From assembly GCA_003339645.1 (NCBI GenBank), contig QNUV01000041.1:868001-932000 (forward strand): 64,000 bases of DNA, read 5' to 3'. The DNA is from Microbacterium arborescens. Its GTDB lineage: Bacteria > Actinomycetota > Actinomycetes > Actinomycetales > Microbacteriaceae. Below are positions 38,404-47,557 of this stretch, one piece after another. Under the pieces are notes generated by a model. That model did no database searches, was not told the DNA's origin, and saw only the letters and a program-made list of their open reading frames with translations. How positions within the stretch are numbered: the first letter of the stretch is position 1; each line of letters begins with the position of its first letter. Both the position numbers and the translations under genes were made by a program.

Positions 38404-39423
38404 GTGAAGCGCGTGTTCGGAGCCCTCGTCGTGGCCCTGTTCGCGGCGGCGGCCATCGTGGTCAGCTGGCCGGAGCTCCTCCGACTCGAACGGGAGTTCC
38501 CCTTCGCGCAGCTCGTCGCACTGCGCCCGCTGCTGATCGGCGCATTCGTCGCGATCGCCCTCCTGTTCCTTCTCCTATCGCTGGGGCGCCGCATCCGTGC
38601 GTTCTGCCTCTGGATCACCCTCGTCTCGCTCGTGGCCGCGGCGGGCGGCGCCGGCACGCTGGCGCTCCGCGGGCTGGGTGCCGAGACCCTGCCGCCGAAG
38701 ACGGACGACAGCATCCGGGTCATGACCTGGAACACCGCCGGCCCCGCGACCGATGCCCAGACCATCGCCGAGACGGCGGTGGCCATGCAGGCCGACATCG
38801 TCGCCCTGCCCGAGACGACGATGGACACCGGCCGTGCCGTCGCGGTGGCGATGCGCGAGCGTGGTCGCCCGATGTGGGCGCACGTCGACAGCTACGAGGG
38901 TCCCGACAGCTGGGACGCCAATTCCACCGCGCTCCTGATCTCGCCCGAGTTGGGCGACTACTCCGTCATCGAGTCCGAAGCCCGCGGCACGACGAACACG
39001 ACGATCGTCCCGAGTGCGGTCGCGATGCCCGTCGACGGGGACGGACCGGTCGTCGTGGCCGTCCACGCGGTCGCCCCGCGTCCGGACGAGATGGCGAGCT
39101 GGCGCAGCGATCTCCAGTGGCTGGCCGACCAGTGCGCGACGGATGACGTCATCATGGCCGGCGACTTCAACGCGACACTCGATCACATGGCGCGGCTCGG
39201 CATCGACGACGCCGATCTCGGGCGCTGCCACGACGCCGCCCGCTCGACCGGCAACGGCGGGATCGGCACCTGGCCCACCGACGTGCCCGCTCCCCTGGGA
39301 GCGCCGATCGACCACATCATGGCGACCGCGTCGTGGAAGCCGGAGGGGTCGGTCGTCATCTCGTCGCTGGACGACTCGGGCAGCGACCACCGGCCCCTCG
39401 TGGTGCAGTACACGCGACGCTGA
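38404..39423 (+). CDS. membrane-anchored endonuclease/exonuclease/phosphatase family protein
   Basis: A 339-residue protein with about three N-terminal membrane helices (5-21, 41-59, 68-86), then an extracytoplasmic EEP domain. The catalytic motifs are MTWNTAGPATD near 107, LPETTMDTG near 133, AGDFNATLDH near 252 and GSDHRPLVV near 329, giving the Asp/Asn/His set of DNase I-like phosphoesterases. The substrate may be a phospholipid, nucleotide or extracellular DNA; the sequence does not decide. GTG start follows a -10 box by 6 nt. It is followed after 39 nt by aminopeptidase P. Confidence 0.85.
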   Translation: MKRVFGALVVALFAAAAIVVSWPELLRLEREFPFAQLVALRPLLIGAFVAIALLFLLLSLGRRIRAFCLWITLVSLVAAAGGAGTLALRGLGAETLPPKTDDSIRVMTWNTAGPATDAQTIAETAVAMQADIVALPETTMDTGRAVAVAMRERGRPMWAHVDSYEGPDSWDANSTALLISPELGDYSVIESEARGTTNTTIVPSAVAMPVDGDGPVVVAVHAVAPRPDEMASWRSDLQWLADQCATDDVIMAGDFNATLDHMARLGIDDADLGRCHDAARSTGNGGIGTWPTDVPAPLGAPIDHIMATASWKPEGSVVISSLDDSGSDHRPLVVQYTRR

Positions 39424-39462
39424 TCCGTGCCCCCGGCCGGTGCCGGGTGCGAGACTGGAGTC

Positions 39463-40893
39463 ATGACCACGAGCGAGACCACGGGAACCGACACGACCGG
39501 CACCGCGACGACGGCGTCCGAAGCCCCCGCCGAGAACACCAATCGACGTCAGCCGTTCCCCCGCGGCTTCCTCGACACCATCTCCCAGGGATGGGCGCCG
39601 CGAGCCGACGCCCCGACCGCTCCCCGGCAGGCCGCTCCGTTCGCCGCGGCCCGGCGCGAGCGCCTGTCGCACGAGTTCCGAGGCCGGCGCCTGGTCATCC
39701 CGGCCGGCTCGCTCAAGCAGCGTTCGAACGACACCGACTACCCCTTCCGCGCGCACTCCGCGTTCTCGCACCTGACGGGCTGGGGCAGCGACGCTGTTCC
39801 CGACTCGGTGCTGGTGTTCGAGCCCACCGCCGCCGGCCACGACGTCACGCTCTATCTGCGCGACCGCGCCGACCGGACGACCGCGGAATTCTACGCCGAC
39901 GCGTCGGTCGGAGAGTTCTGGATCGGGCCGCGTCCGGCGCTCGACGACGTCGCCGTCGATCTCGGCATCGCGACCGCCCATCTGGCCGATGTCGAGTTGC
40001 GCGCAGACGATCTCGTCCTGGAGGCCGATCCCGACCTGACGCGGGCGGTGTCCGAGCTCCGGCTCACGAAGGACGAGTACGAGGTCGAGCAGATGCGCCT
40101 CGCTGTCGCCGCCACGGCGCGTGGATTCGACGACATCGTCGCCGACCTCCCCCGCATCATCGCCACCCCGCGGGGCGAGCGTGTCGTCGAGGGTCTGTTC
40201 CACCTGCGCGCTCGCACGGACGGCAACGGCGAGGGCTACGACACGATCGCCGCCTCGGGGCCGCACGCCTGCTACCTGCACTGGACGCGCAACGACGGGC
40301 CCGTGGTGCCGGGAGACCTGATCCTGATCGACGCCGGCGTCGAGATCGACAGTCTCTACACCGCAGACATCACGCGGACGCTGCCGGTGTCCGGGCGCTT
40401 CACCGAGATCCAGCGCCGCATCTACGAGACCGTGCGCGAGGCGGCCGACACCGCGTTCGCCGCGGCTCGTCCCGGCGTCACCTTCCGCTCGATCCACGAG
40501 GCGGCAATGGCGGTCATCGCGGCGCGCGTCGCCGAATGGGGGCTGCTCCCCGTGACGGCGGACGAGGCGCTCGACGCCGACAACGGCGGCCAGCACCGGC
40601 GGTACATGGTGCACGGCACGAGCCACCACCTCGGCATCGACGTGCACGACTGCGCGCAGGCGCGGCGGGAGATGTACTACGACGGCATCCTCGAACCCGG
40701 AATGGTGTTCACGATCGAGCCGGGCCTCTACTTCCAGATCGACGATCTGACCGTGCCCGAGGAATATCGCGGCATCGGCGTCCGCATCGAGGACGACATC
40801 CTCATGACCGAGAGCGGCCCCGTGAACCTCTCGGCCGACATCCCGCGCACCGCGGACGAGGTCGAGGCCTGGATCGCGCGCTCCGCCTCGTGA
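39463..40893 (+). CDS. pepP: Xaa-Pro aminopeptidase (aminopeptidase P)
   Basis: Removes an N-terminal residue preceding proline. The 476-residue protein has an aminopeptidase P N-terminal domain (about 60-200) and a pita-bread M24 domain with metal ligands in IDAGVEIDSLYTADITRTLP (two Asp), HGTSHHLGIDVHD (His), TIEPGLYF (Glu) and GVRIEDDI (Glu). The first 25 residues are Thr/Ser/Glu-rich and probably disordered. The ATG at 39463 follows CTGGAGTC; a GAGACT 6 nt upstream is a weak -10. Its stop overlaps the GGT-like gene start as GTGA, so the two peptidases are coupled, suggesting joint peptide breakdown. Confidence 0.93.
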   Translation: MTTSETTGTDTTGTATTASEAPAENTNRRQPFPRGFLDTISQGWAPRADAPTAPRQAAPFAAARRERLSHEFRGRRLVIPAGSLKQRSNDTDYPFRAHSAFSHLTGWGSDAVPDSVLVFEPTAAGHDVTLYLRDRADRTTAEFYADASVGEFWIGPRPALDDVAVDLGIATAHLADVELRADDLVLEADPDLTRAVSELRLTKDEYEVEQMRLAVAATARGFDDIVADLPRIIATPRGERVVEGLFHLRARTDGNGEGYDTIAASGPHACYLHWTRNDGPVVPGDLILIDAGVEIDSLYTADITRTLPVSGRFTEIQRRIYETVREAADTAFAAARPGVTFRSIHEAAMAVIAARVAEWGLLPVTADEALDADNGGQHRRYMVHGTSHHLGIDVHDCAQARREMYYDGILEPGMVFTIEPGLYFQIDDLTVPEEYRGIGVRIEDDILMTESGPVNLSADIPRTADEVEAWIARSAS

Positions 40894-42677
40894 CCGGCGG
40901 GTTCTCGGTGCCGCCCGCGCAGACGACGCGACCGCTGCTGACCGGCACCTTCGGGATGGCCGCTGCGACCCATTGGCTCGCGACCGCGACCGCGCAGGCT
41001 GTTCTCGAGCGCGGCGGCAACGCGTTCGACGCCGCGGCCGCGGGCGGGTTCGTGCTGCAGGTCGTCGAGCCTCACCTGAACGGACCCGGCGGCGATCTCG
41101 TCGGCCTGTTCCACGCCGCCGGCGACGCGCGGCCCCGCGTGCTCATGGGCCAGGGACCGGCTCCTCGGGAAGCGACGATCGAGCACTATCGCGCCGAGGG
41201 CCTCGAGGCCGTTCCCGGCGCCGGCGCCCTCGCGGCCGCAGTGCCGGGCGCGGTCGACGCGTGGCTGGTCCTGTTGCGCGACTACGGCACCTGGGAGCTC
41301 GCCGATGTGCTCGCCTTCGCCATCGGCTACGCCCGCGACGGCCATCCGCTGCTCGCGTCGGCCGCGGCCACGATCGAGCGCGTCGCACAGCTCTTCCGCG
41401 ACGAGTGGCCCTCGTCGGCCGCTCTCTGGCTTCCGGGGGGCAGCGCGCCCCGTGCCGGCGACCTGTTCCGCAACCCCGCGCTCGCGCAGGTCTTCGAGAG
41501 TCTGATCGACGCGGGTCGAGGGGCCGCCGACCGGACCGCACGTGTGGACGCGGCGAGAACCGAATGGAAGACGGGCGTCGTCGCCCAGGCGACGGGCGCG
41601 TTCGTCGCCCGACCCCACCGTCATTCCACCGGCGGCCGGCACGCGGGCGTCATCACGGCCGCCGACTTCGCCGCCTTCTCCGCGGGCTACGAACAACCGC
41701 TGACGACGGTGTTCCGCGGCCGCACCATCGTCAAGGCCGGCGCGTGGACGCAGGGGCCCGCGCTGCTCGAGGCGCTCGCTCTGCTCGACCCTCTGCCCGA
41801 CGACCTCATCGATCCCGCGACACCGGAGGGAGCCCACACGATCGTCGAGGCGCTCAAGCTCGCCCTCGCCGACCGTGACGCGCATTTCGGCGACGAAAGC
41901 GCGATCTCGGAGATCCTCGACCCCGCCTTCCTGGCCGAGCGTCGCGCACAGCTGCTGCCGGATGCGTCGCACGAGTGGCGTCCGGGCGCCCTCTCGGGCC
42001 GCGCTCCCCACCGTCCGCCGCTCATTCGCCCGGACGGGACGAGCGTCGCCGGCACAGGCGAACCGACGGTCGGCCGCGCCGGTCAGACCCGCGGCGACAC
42101 CTGCCACATCGACGTCGTCGACCGGTGGGGCAACATCATCGCGGTGACGCCGTCCGGAGGCTGGCTGCAGTCCTCCCCCGCGATCCCGGAGCTCGGGTTC
42201 GCGCTCGGCACACGTCTGCAGATGACCTGGCTCGACGAGACGTCGCCCGCCGCGCTGCGACCGGGCGCACGCCCGCGCACGACGCTCTCTCCGACCCTCG
42301 TGATGACGGGCGACCGTACCGACATCGCGATGGGAACCCCCGGAGGCGACCAGCAGGACCAGTGGCAGCTGCCGATGCTGCTGCGGATGCTGGTCGGCGG
42401 TTGGGACGCGCAGTCGGCGATCGACGCTCCGACACTGCACACCACCGCGATGATCGACTCCTTCTGGCCCCGCACCTGGACGCCCGCCGGTGTCGTGATG
42501 GAGGACCGTCTCGGCGACGACGTCGCCGCCGGGCTCCGCTCCCGCGGCCACGACGTCACTCAGGTCGGGCCCTGGAGCCTCGGACGTCTCTCGGCCGTCG
42601 GCATCGACCGGGGCCGCGGGCTCTTGTGGGCGGCGGCGAACCCGCGCGGGATGCAGGGCTACGCGGCCGGACGGTGA
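40890..42677 (+). CDS. gamma-glutamyltransferase family Ntn-hydrolase
   Basis: A 595-residue member of the gamma-glutamyltransferase family. The N-terminal signature reads AVLERGGNAFDAAAAGGFVL at about 34-53. The expected self-cleavage and nucleophile site is RGDTCHIDVVDRWGN near residue 403, where the Thr would become the new N-terminus. Later motifs are TLSPTLVM and MGTPGGDQQDQWQ. No signal peptide is evident, so it may be cytoplasmic, unlike classical GGT. The substrate could be glutathione-like or another gamma-glutamyl/acyl compound (Actinobacteria of this type lack glutathione as a rule). GTG start overlaps pepP by 4 nt. Confidence 0.88.
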   Translation: MTGGFSVPPAQTTRPLLTGTFGMAAATHWLATATAQAVLERGGNAFDAAAAGGFVLQVVEPHLNGPGGDLVGLFHAAGDARPRVLMGQGPAPREATIEHYRAEGLEAVPGAGALAAAVPGAVDAWLVLLRDYGTWELADVLAFAIGYARDGHPLLASAAATIERVAQLFRDEWPSSAALWLPGGSAPRAGDLFRNPALAQVFESLIDAGRGAADRTARVDAARTEWKTGVVAQATGAFVARPHRHSTGGRHAGVITAADFAAFSAGYEQPLTTVFRGRTIVKAGAWTQGPALLEALALLDPLPDDLIDPATPEGAHTIVEALKLALADRDAHFGDESAISEILDPAFLAERRAQLLPDASHEWRPGALSGRAPHRPPLIRPDGTSVAGTGEPTVGRAGQTRGDTCHIDVVDRWGNIIAVTPSGGWLQSSPAIPELGFALGTRLQMTWLDETSPAALRPGARPRTTLSPTLVMTGDRTDIAMGTPGGDQQDQWQLPMLLRMLVGGWDAQSAIDAPTLHTTAMIDSFWPRTWTPAGVVMEDRLGDDVAAGLRSRGHDVTQVGPWSLGRLSAVGIDRGRGLLWAAANPRGMQGYAAGR

Positions 42678-42684
42678 CCCGGTC

Positions 42685-42702
42685 GTCCGCCGTCAGGCGG
42701 AC
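42685..42702. terminator. short hairpin between convergent genes, stop codon in loop
   Basis: A 7-bp stem GTCCGCC/GGCGGAC with loop GTCA, 7 nt after the GGT-like stop. The TGA of the convergent hydrolase gene (42693-42695) forms the loop. Confidence 0.45.
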
Positions 42703-43364
42703 ACGCGGCGGAGGCATCGGGGCACGATGAGCTCGGCCGTGCTCGCCCCGATCTCCTCGGCGTCGAGTCTTCGCCCGGAGACCTCGAACGAATGGCGCGC
42801 GCCCTCGACCCAGAGCAGGTCGGCGTCGGTGCACGTCGACACGATCGCCTCGAGATCGGCGACCGGTTCCACGAACGGATCGCGGGTGCCGGATACGAAC
42901 AGCTGCGGCGCCGCGACCGCGGGCAGGTGGTCGGCACGCGGACGATCGGGCCGGCCGGGCGGATGCAGCGGGTACCCGAGATAGACCAGGAGCGCGGGAT
43001 CGATCGCCCGGGTCGCCGCCGCCATCGAGGCCATGCGACCGCCGTACGACTTCCCCGCCGCCACGATGGGCACACCGGGATGCGCGTCGGCGATCGCTCG
43101 GAAGACGGCGGTCCAGGACGCGAGCGCGTCGGCCACGGAGCCGGGAAGCCGGCGACCCGCGACGATGTAGGGAAACGGGAAGCGGACGACATCGAACCCG
43201 GCCGCAGCGCCGACTCGGGCGAACCCTTCGAGGAACGGGTGCGCGGGTCCCGCGCCCGCGCCATGAGCGAGGATCATCACCGCACGCGCGCCGTCCGCGC
43301 GGTCATGCAGCAGCGGCAGCTCGACGGTCCCGGCCGCGACGTCGACCGAAACCGCGTCGATCAT
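42693..43364 (-). CDS. alpha/beta hydrolase of the TEX30/KANL3 type
   Basis: A 223-residue alpha/beta hydrolase. The oxyanion region LAHGAGAGPAHPF is at 32-44, the nucleophile elbow GKSYGGRMAS has Ser106, an acid lies near VSGTRDPFVEP (about 155-165), and the catalytic His is in GARHSFEVSG near 195. It has no signal peptide. Substrate unknown. It starts in a one-base TGATG overlap with the stress-protein-like gene upstream, so the pair is an operon. AraC-like or resistance contexts are absent. Confidence 0.85.
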   Translation of the reverse strand: MIDAVSVDVAAGTVELPLLHDRADGARAVMILAHGAGAGPAHPFLEGFARVGAAAGFDVVRFPFPYIVAGRRLPGSVADALASWTAVFRAIADAHPGVPIVAAGKSYGGRMASMAAATRAIDPALLVYLGYPLHPPGRPDRPRADHLPAVAAPQLFVSGTRDPFVEPVADLEAIVSTCTDADLLWVEGARHSFEVSGRRLDAEEIGASTAELIVPRCLRRVSA

Positions 43365-44092
43365 CAGCGCGGGTCGCTCGCCGGCGGCTCGGGCGCGCCC
43401 GGAGCCTGCGGACCGGGGGCCTCGCCACCGGGCACCGGCCCCACCGCGGGCGGGAGCGGTGCGTCGGCCGGTCCGGGCGCCGGCGATCCCGACGGCGGAC
43501 CCGCGGGAGCGCCACTGGGCGCCGCCGGCCCGGGGGCGGGGCGATCTCCCGTCGGGGCGGGCACGGGGTCGATCCGCTCACCGTAGCGGGGTGGTCCGTC
43601 CGGCACGGCGGCCGTCGGCGTCGCGGGACGGGCCGGGGCGACGTTCAGCGCACCGCGAGCGCGATGGATGCTGCTCGCCTGCACCGTCACCTCGTAGTGG
43701 TCTGCGACGACCTGCGTGACCGACGCGAAGTCGCGCCGGCGCCGGACGAGCGCGAACATCACGAGGCTCATCATCATGCCGATGGCCACGCCGACGAGCA
43801 TCACTCCGAGGAAGAGCTGTATCGCGGCGTCGGGAGTCCCGAAGACGAAGATGAGCGAGAAGATCAACCCCAGGAGGATGCCGTTGATCGCGCCGGTCCG
43901 CGCTGCGGTCGCGTAGCCGAGACGACCCGTGACCGTCTCGACCGACCGCAGACCATAGCCGACGATCGCGATCTCACGTGCCGGGATGTCGGCGGAGATG
44001 AGTGTCGACACCGCCTTCTGCGCAGCCTCGTACGACGCGTACTCGGCGACCTTCTCACCTGTGACCGCGGGCGTCCCGCCCATCATGCTCAT
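43364..44092 (-). CDS. general stress protein 17M-like membrane protein
   Basis: A 242-residue protein. Residues 10-60 form a small alpha/beta domain with VAEYASYEAAQKAVSTLI and IAIVGYGLRSVETVTGRLG, like the general stress protein 17M (YflT-like) domain. Two membrane helices follow at about 70-88 and 90-113, then a basic RRRRD loop and a short soluble part. The last 75 residues are Pro/Gly/Ala-rich and disordered. ATG at 44090-44092 with a weak CACAAT -10 box 6 nt upstream. It is divergent from the MgtE-like gene. A role in stress is inferred from the family name only. Confidence 0.78.
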   Translation of the reverse strand: MSMMGGTPAVTGEKVAEYASYEAAQKAVSTLISADIPAREIAIVGYGLRSVETVTGRLGYATAARTGAINGILLGLIFSLIFVFGTPDAAIQLFLGVMLVGVAIGMMMSLVMFALVRRRRDFASVTQVVADHYEVTVQASSIHRARGALNVAPARPATPTAAVPDGPPRYGERIDPVPAPTGDRPAPGPAAPSGAPAGPPSGSPAPGPADAPLPPAVGPVPGGEAPGPQAPGAPEPPASDPR

Positions 44093-44131
44093 TCCGTCAT
44101 TGTGTCACGGGCCACCTTCGCGGTCGCCGAC

Positions 44132-44137
44132 TACGCT
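44132..44137 (+). promoter_or_regulatory. -10 box for leaderless MgtE-like message
   Basis: TACGCT ends 6 nt before GTG 44144. The downstream genes DUF1003 and mrp overlap head to tail, so this is the likely promoter of a three-gene operon. Confidence 0.5.
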
Positions 44138-44143
44138 GGAGCG

Positions 44144-45415
44144 GTGAGTACGCAGAGGGTTTTCGTCGCGCGCCTGGTCGGGTGCGTCGTGTTCGATCCC
44201 GCCGGCGACCGTCTCGGCAAGGTCCGCGACGTGGTTGTGATCTTCCGCAAATCGGACCCTCCGCGCGTCATCGGTCTCGTCGTCGAGATCCCCGGCCGAC
44301 GCAACGTCTTCCTCTCCATCGGCCGGGTGACCTCGATCGCGACCGGTCAGGTGATCACCACCGGGCTCATCAACGTCCGGCGCTTCCAGCAGCGCGGCGG
44401 CGAGGTGCGGGTCATGGCCGAACTCCTCGGTCGCAAGGTCTACCTCCGCGACGGGTCGGGCGGCGCCGTCATCGAGGACGTCGCGATCGAGCGGAACCGG
44501 CTCGGCGAGTGGGACATCGGTCAGCTCTTCCTCCGCCGACCGAAGACGAGCGCGTCGCCCTTCGCCAAGGGACCGACGACCTTCGCATCGTGGGCGGACG
44601 TGCGCGAGGACCAGTCCTCGGGCACCGCCCAGTCGGCCGAGCAGCTGGTCGCGACCTACTCCGAACTCAAGCCCGCAGACCTCGCCAACACCCTGCTCGA
44701 TCTCCCCGAGGAGCGACTTCTCGAAGTCGCCGAAGAGCTTCCCGACGAGCGTCTCGCGGACGCGCTCGAAGAGATGCCCGAGGACGAACAGGTGCACATC
44801 CTCGAACGGCTCGGCGACGAGCGCGCCGCCGACATCCTCGACGCCATGGAGCCCGACGACGCGGCCGACCTGCTCGGTCAATTGCCGGAGGGCCGCATCG
44901 AGCAGCTCCTCGACCTCATGGAGCCCGAAGAGGCCGAGGACGTGCGTGCCCTGCTCGAGTACGGACCCGACACCGCGGGTGGCCTCATGACGAGCGATCC
45001 GATCGTGCTGTCCGCCGAGGCGACGGTCGCCGAGGCGCTCGCGCTCATCCGCCGGCACGAGCTGCATCCGGCCCTGGCAGCATCCGTCTTCGTCACGCTC
45101 CCCCCGTACGAGACGCCGACGGGCCGGCTGCTGGGCACGGTGCACTTCCAGCGGATGCTGCGCTATCCCCCGCATGAGCGGCTCGGAGCCATCATCGACG
45201 ACACCGTCGACCCGGTCGCCGCCTCGTCCTCGGCTGCGGAGGTCGCGCGTATGCTCGCCAGCTACAACCTGGTCTCGGTTCCCGTCGTCGACCAGGCCCG
45301 GCGCCTCGTCGGCGTCGTGAGCGTCGACGACGTTCTCGATCATCTGCTCCCGGACGACTGGCGGTCACAGGACGTCGAGCCGCAGGATGCCGCCGCGATG
45401 CGGGGGCGGCGCTGA
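44144..45415 (+). CDS. PRC-barrel, MgtE-N and CBS-domain protein without channel
   Basis: A 423-residue soluble protein: PRC-barrel-like segments in the first 145 residues (DPAGDRLGKVRDVVV and GRKVYLRDGSGGAVIEDVAI), then the helical MgtE N-domain at about 165-280 with acidic repeats (ELPDERLADALEEMPEDEQ), then two CBS domains at about 285-410. The membrane-embedded Mg2+ channel of true MgtE is absent, so it cannot transport Mg2+ itself. It may be a Mg2+- or nucleotide-sensing regulator. The next gene starts in a TGATG overlap. The group with DUF1003 and Mrp recalls mycobacterial Rv1229c-Rv1232c. Confidence 0.85.
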   Translation: MSTQRVFVARLVGCVVFDPAGDRLGKVRDVVVIFRKSDPPRVIGLVVEIPGRRNVFLSIGRVTSIATGQVITTGLINVRRFQQRGGEVRVMAELLGRKVYLRDGSGGAVIEDVAIERNRLGEWDIGQLFLRRPKTSASPFAKGPTTFASWADVREDQSSGTAQSAEQLVATYSELKPADLANTLLDLPEERLLEVAEELPDERLADALEEMPEDEQVHILERLGDERAADILDAMEPDDAADLLGQLPEGRIEQLLDLMEPEEAEDVRALLEYGPDTAGGLMTSDPIVLSAEATVAEALALIRRHELHPALAASVFVTLPPYETPTGRLLGTVHFQRMLRYPPHERLGAIIDDTVDPVAASSSAAEVARMLASYNLVSVPVVDQARRLVGVVSVDDVLDHLLPDDWRSQDVEPQDAAAMRGRR

Positions 45416-45948
45416 TGGCCCGCGCATCGAAGACGCCCTCGCTCGAGGCGCCCCGCGGGCGGCGGAGCGGTGTGAGCGGCGTGCTGGGACCGCGCACGTC
45501 GCAGCCCTCGCGCGACCGTTTCGGTCGCTTCACCGAGTGGATCGCCCGGGCGATGGGGACACCTGGCTTCCTCGTCGCGCTGTCGCTGTTCTGCGCCGCG
45601 TGGCTCGCGTGGAACACGTTGATGCCGGTCGAACTGCGCTTCGACTCCGCTGCCAACGGCTTCACCGCCCTGACGTTGATGCTCTCACTGCAGGCGTCGT
45701 ACGCGGCGCCCCTGATCCTGCTCGCTCAGAACCGTCAAGACGACCGCGACCGCGTGCAGATCGAGCAGGACCGCCAGCGCGCCGAGCGCAACCTCGCTGA
45801 TACCGAATACCTCGCGCGCGAGGTCGTGGCCCTCCGCATGGCGATCTCGGACCTGACCGACGGGCTCGTCACGAAGGAGACCCTGCGCGCCGAGCTCCGG
45901 ACCGCACTCGACCGCCTCGAGTCGGACGAGCGACCGGACTCGCGATGA
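45415..45948 (+). CDS. DUF1003 membrane protein
   Basis: A 177-residue protein of the DUF1003 family, function unknown. After a basic N-terminus of about 40 residues come two membrane helices near 49-68 (GFLVALSLFCAAWLAWNTL) and 83-103 (FTALTLMLSLQASYAAPLILL), the latter ending in the family-typical QNRQDDRDR. A charged coiled-coil-like C-terminus (about 105-170) is probably cytoplasmic. The start shares one base with the preceding stop and the stop overlaps mrp by 4 nt. Confidence 0.88.
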   Translation: MARASKTPSLEAPRGRRSGVSGVLGPRTSQPSRDRFGRFTEWIARAMGTPGFLVALSLFCAAWLAWNTLMPVELRFDSAANGFTALTLMLSLQASYAAPLILLAQNRQDDRDRVQIEQDRQRAERNLADTEYLAREVVALRMAISDLTDGLVTKETLRAELRTALDRLESDERPDSR

Positions 45949-47081
45949 GCGCCGACGGCGTCCGCGCGGCCGTGGCCGCGGTGCGAGACCCCGAGCTTCG
46001 CAAACCGCTCGGCGAGCTCGATATGGTGCGCGACATCGCGGTGGAGGGCGGCCACGCCCGCGTCGGCATCGCCCTGACGATCGTCGGCTGCCCGGCAGCG
46101 GACCGGATCGAGCGAGATGTGCGGGAGGCGGCGCTCTCGGCCCCGGGCATCGAGGAGGTGACGGTCGAGGTCGGCGTGATGACCCCGGCCGAGCGGGCGG
46201 CGCTCACAGAGCGACTGCGCGGCGGGAGAGCGGCGCGGGAGAACCCGTTCGGACCCGACTCCCTCACGCGCGTGATCGCCGTCACGAGCGGCAAGGGCGG
46301 CGTCGGCAAGTCGACCCTCACGGCCAACCTCGCCGTCGCCCTCGCTCAGCGGGGCCTCGCCGTCGGACTGATCGACGCAGACGTGCACGGCTTCTCCATT
46401 CCCGCCCTGCTGGGTCTCGTCGACACGGACGGGCTGCCGCCGCAGCCGACGCGTATCGACGGGCTCATGATCCCGCCCATCGCCCACGACGTGCGGACGA
46501 TCTCGATCGGCATGTTCCTTCCGCGCGACCAGAAGGCCCCGGGCGCGGTCGCCTGGCGCGGGCCGATGCTGCACCGCACGGTCTCGCAGTTTCTCACCGA
46601 TGTGTTCTTCGGCGACATCGACGTGCTCCTCATCGACATGCCTCCCGGTACCGGCGACGTCGCCATCAGCGTCGGACAGTTGCTCCCCCACGCCGACGTC
46701 GTGGTCGTGACCACACCGCAGGCGGCTGCGGCCGACGTCGCTGTCCGGAGCGGCCTGGTCGCACGCCAGACCGGTCAGCGGGTCATCGGGGTCATCGAGA
46801 ACATGTCGGCCATGACCCTTCCCGACGGCACAGCACTCGATCTCTTCGGAAGCGGCGGCGGGATGCGCGTCGCCGAAGCCCTGTCGGCGGAGCAACAGGT
46901 GCCGTTGCTCGGCTCGGTGCCGCTCAGCCCCCACCTGCGCGGCGACGCAGACGACGGGGTGCCCGTCGTCGTCGCGCACCCCGACGATCCGGCCGCCGCG
47001 GCCATCATCGGGATCGCCGACAGCATCGGACGCGGCGGCCGCGAGCTCAGTGGTCGCCCGCTGCCCCTGCGCGTGGGCTGA
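45945..47081 (+). CDS. mrp: Mrp/ApbC iron-sulfur carrier ATPase
   Basis: P-loop ATPase of the Mrp/NBP35 family that delivers Fe-S clusters. The 378-residue protein has an N-terminal MIP18/DUF59 domain (1-90, with GCPAAD around Cys49), Walker A SGKGGVGKSTLT at 115-126, DMPPGTGDVAISVGQL near 228-243 and the ENMSAM motif. The CxxC that many Mrp proteins carry after ENMS is missing, as in other Actinobacteria. It starts in an ATGA overlap with the DUF1003 gene and converges with tatB, with 9 nt between stops. Confidence 0.93.
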   Translation: MSADGVRAAVAAVRDPELRKPLGELDMVRDIAVEGGHARVGIALTIVGCPAADRIERDVREAALSAPGIEEVTVEVGVMTPAERAALTERLRGGRAARENPFGPDSLTRVIAVTSGKGGVGKSTLTANLAVALAQRGLAVGLIDADVHGFSIPALLGLVDTDGLPPQPTRIDGLMIPPIAHDVRTISIGMFLPRDQKAPGAVAWRGPMLHRTVSQFLTDVFFGDIDVLLIDMPPGTGDVAISVGQLLPHADVVVVTTPQAAAADVAVRSGLVARQTGQRVIGVIENMSAMTLPDGTALDLFGSGGGMRVAEALSAEQQVPLLGSVPLSPHLRGDADDGVPVVVAHPDDPAAAAIIGIADSIGRGGRELSGRPLPLRVG

Positions 47082-47090
47082 TCGGGCCGA

Positions 47091-47486
47091 TCACGTCGCT
47101 TCGTCGTCGAAGGGGACGGCCGCGCCGCGCTCGAAGCGCATCGCCGCCTCGCCCGCGGCATCCATCCCGACCGCGGTCGCGGTGCTGATGGCAGCGCCCG
47201 CTGCGGCGGCGCGCACCGTGGGAACGGGAGCGTCCTCGAGAAGCGCATCGCGGATGATGCGACGCGGGTCGTACTGACGCGGATCGAGCTTGCGCCACTC
47301 GACGTCGGAGAAGTCCTCACCCATCTCGTCCTTGACGCGGTCCTTCGCGCCGTTGACCCAGTCCCGAGCCCGCACCGTGAAACGGGCGAGCGTCTCGGCC
47401 AGCCGCGGCAGGCGTTCGGGGCCGAGGAGGAGAACCGCCGCAAGACCGATGATGAGGAGCTTGTCCCAATCGAGGCCGAACGACAT
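47091..47486 (-). CDS. tatB: Sec-independent protein translocase TatB
   Basis: Twin-arginine translocation component that receives folded Tat substrates. The 131-residue protein has a short N-terminus MSFGLDWDKLLII, one membrane helix at about 9-22, then the typical GPERLPRLAETLAR hinge and amphipathic helix, and a charged C-terminal tail. The Glu of the helix end (GPERLP) is the TatB-type feature; TatA is less likely because of length and the long tail. It starts 6 nt after a TAATCT -10 box and is monocistronic. Confidence 0.9.
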   Translation of the reverse strand: MSFGLDWDKLLIIGLAAVLLLGPERLPRLAETLARFTVRARDWVNGAKDRVKDEMGEDFSDVEWRKLDPRQYDPRRIIRDALLEDAPVPTVRAAAAGAAISTATAVGMDAAGEAAMRFERGAAVPFDDEAT

Positions 47487-47492
47487 GCCCCC

Positions 47493-47498
47493 AGATTA
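47493..47498 (-). promoter_or_regulatory. -10 box for leaderless tatB message
   Basis: TAATCT (minus strand) ends 6 nt before ATG 47486. Confidence 0.5.
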
Positions 47499-47557
47499 CC
47501 CGTGCGCCTCAGCGGTGGGAGCCATCCGCACGCCTACGCTGGAACCAGGAGGAATGC

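Noticed and set aside
38346-38828. Upstream extension of the PHP frame
   Set aside because: It runs antisense to the EEP phosphatase gene, and the -10 box and GGAGG at 38346-38358 mark the start.
47074-47100. Palindrome TGATCGGGCCGATCA between mrp and tatB as a terminator
   Set aside because: The arms leave a loop of one base, too small for an RNA hairpin, so it is more likely chance or part of a coding end.
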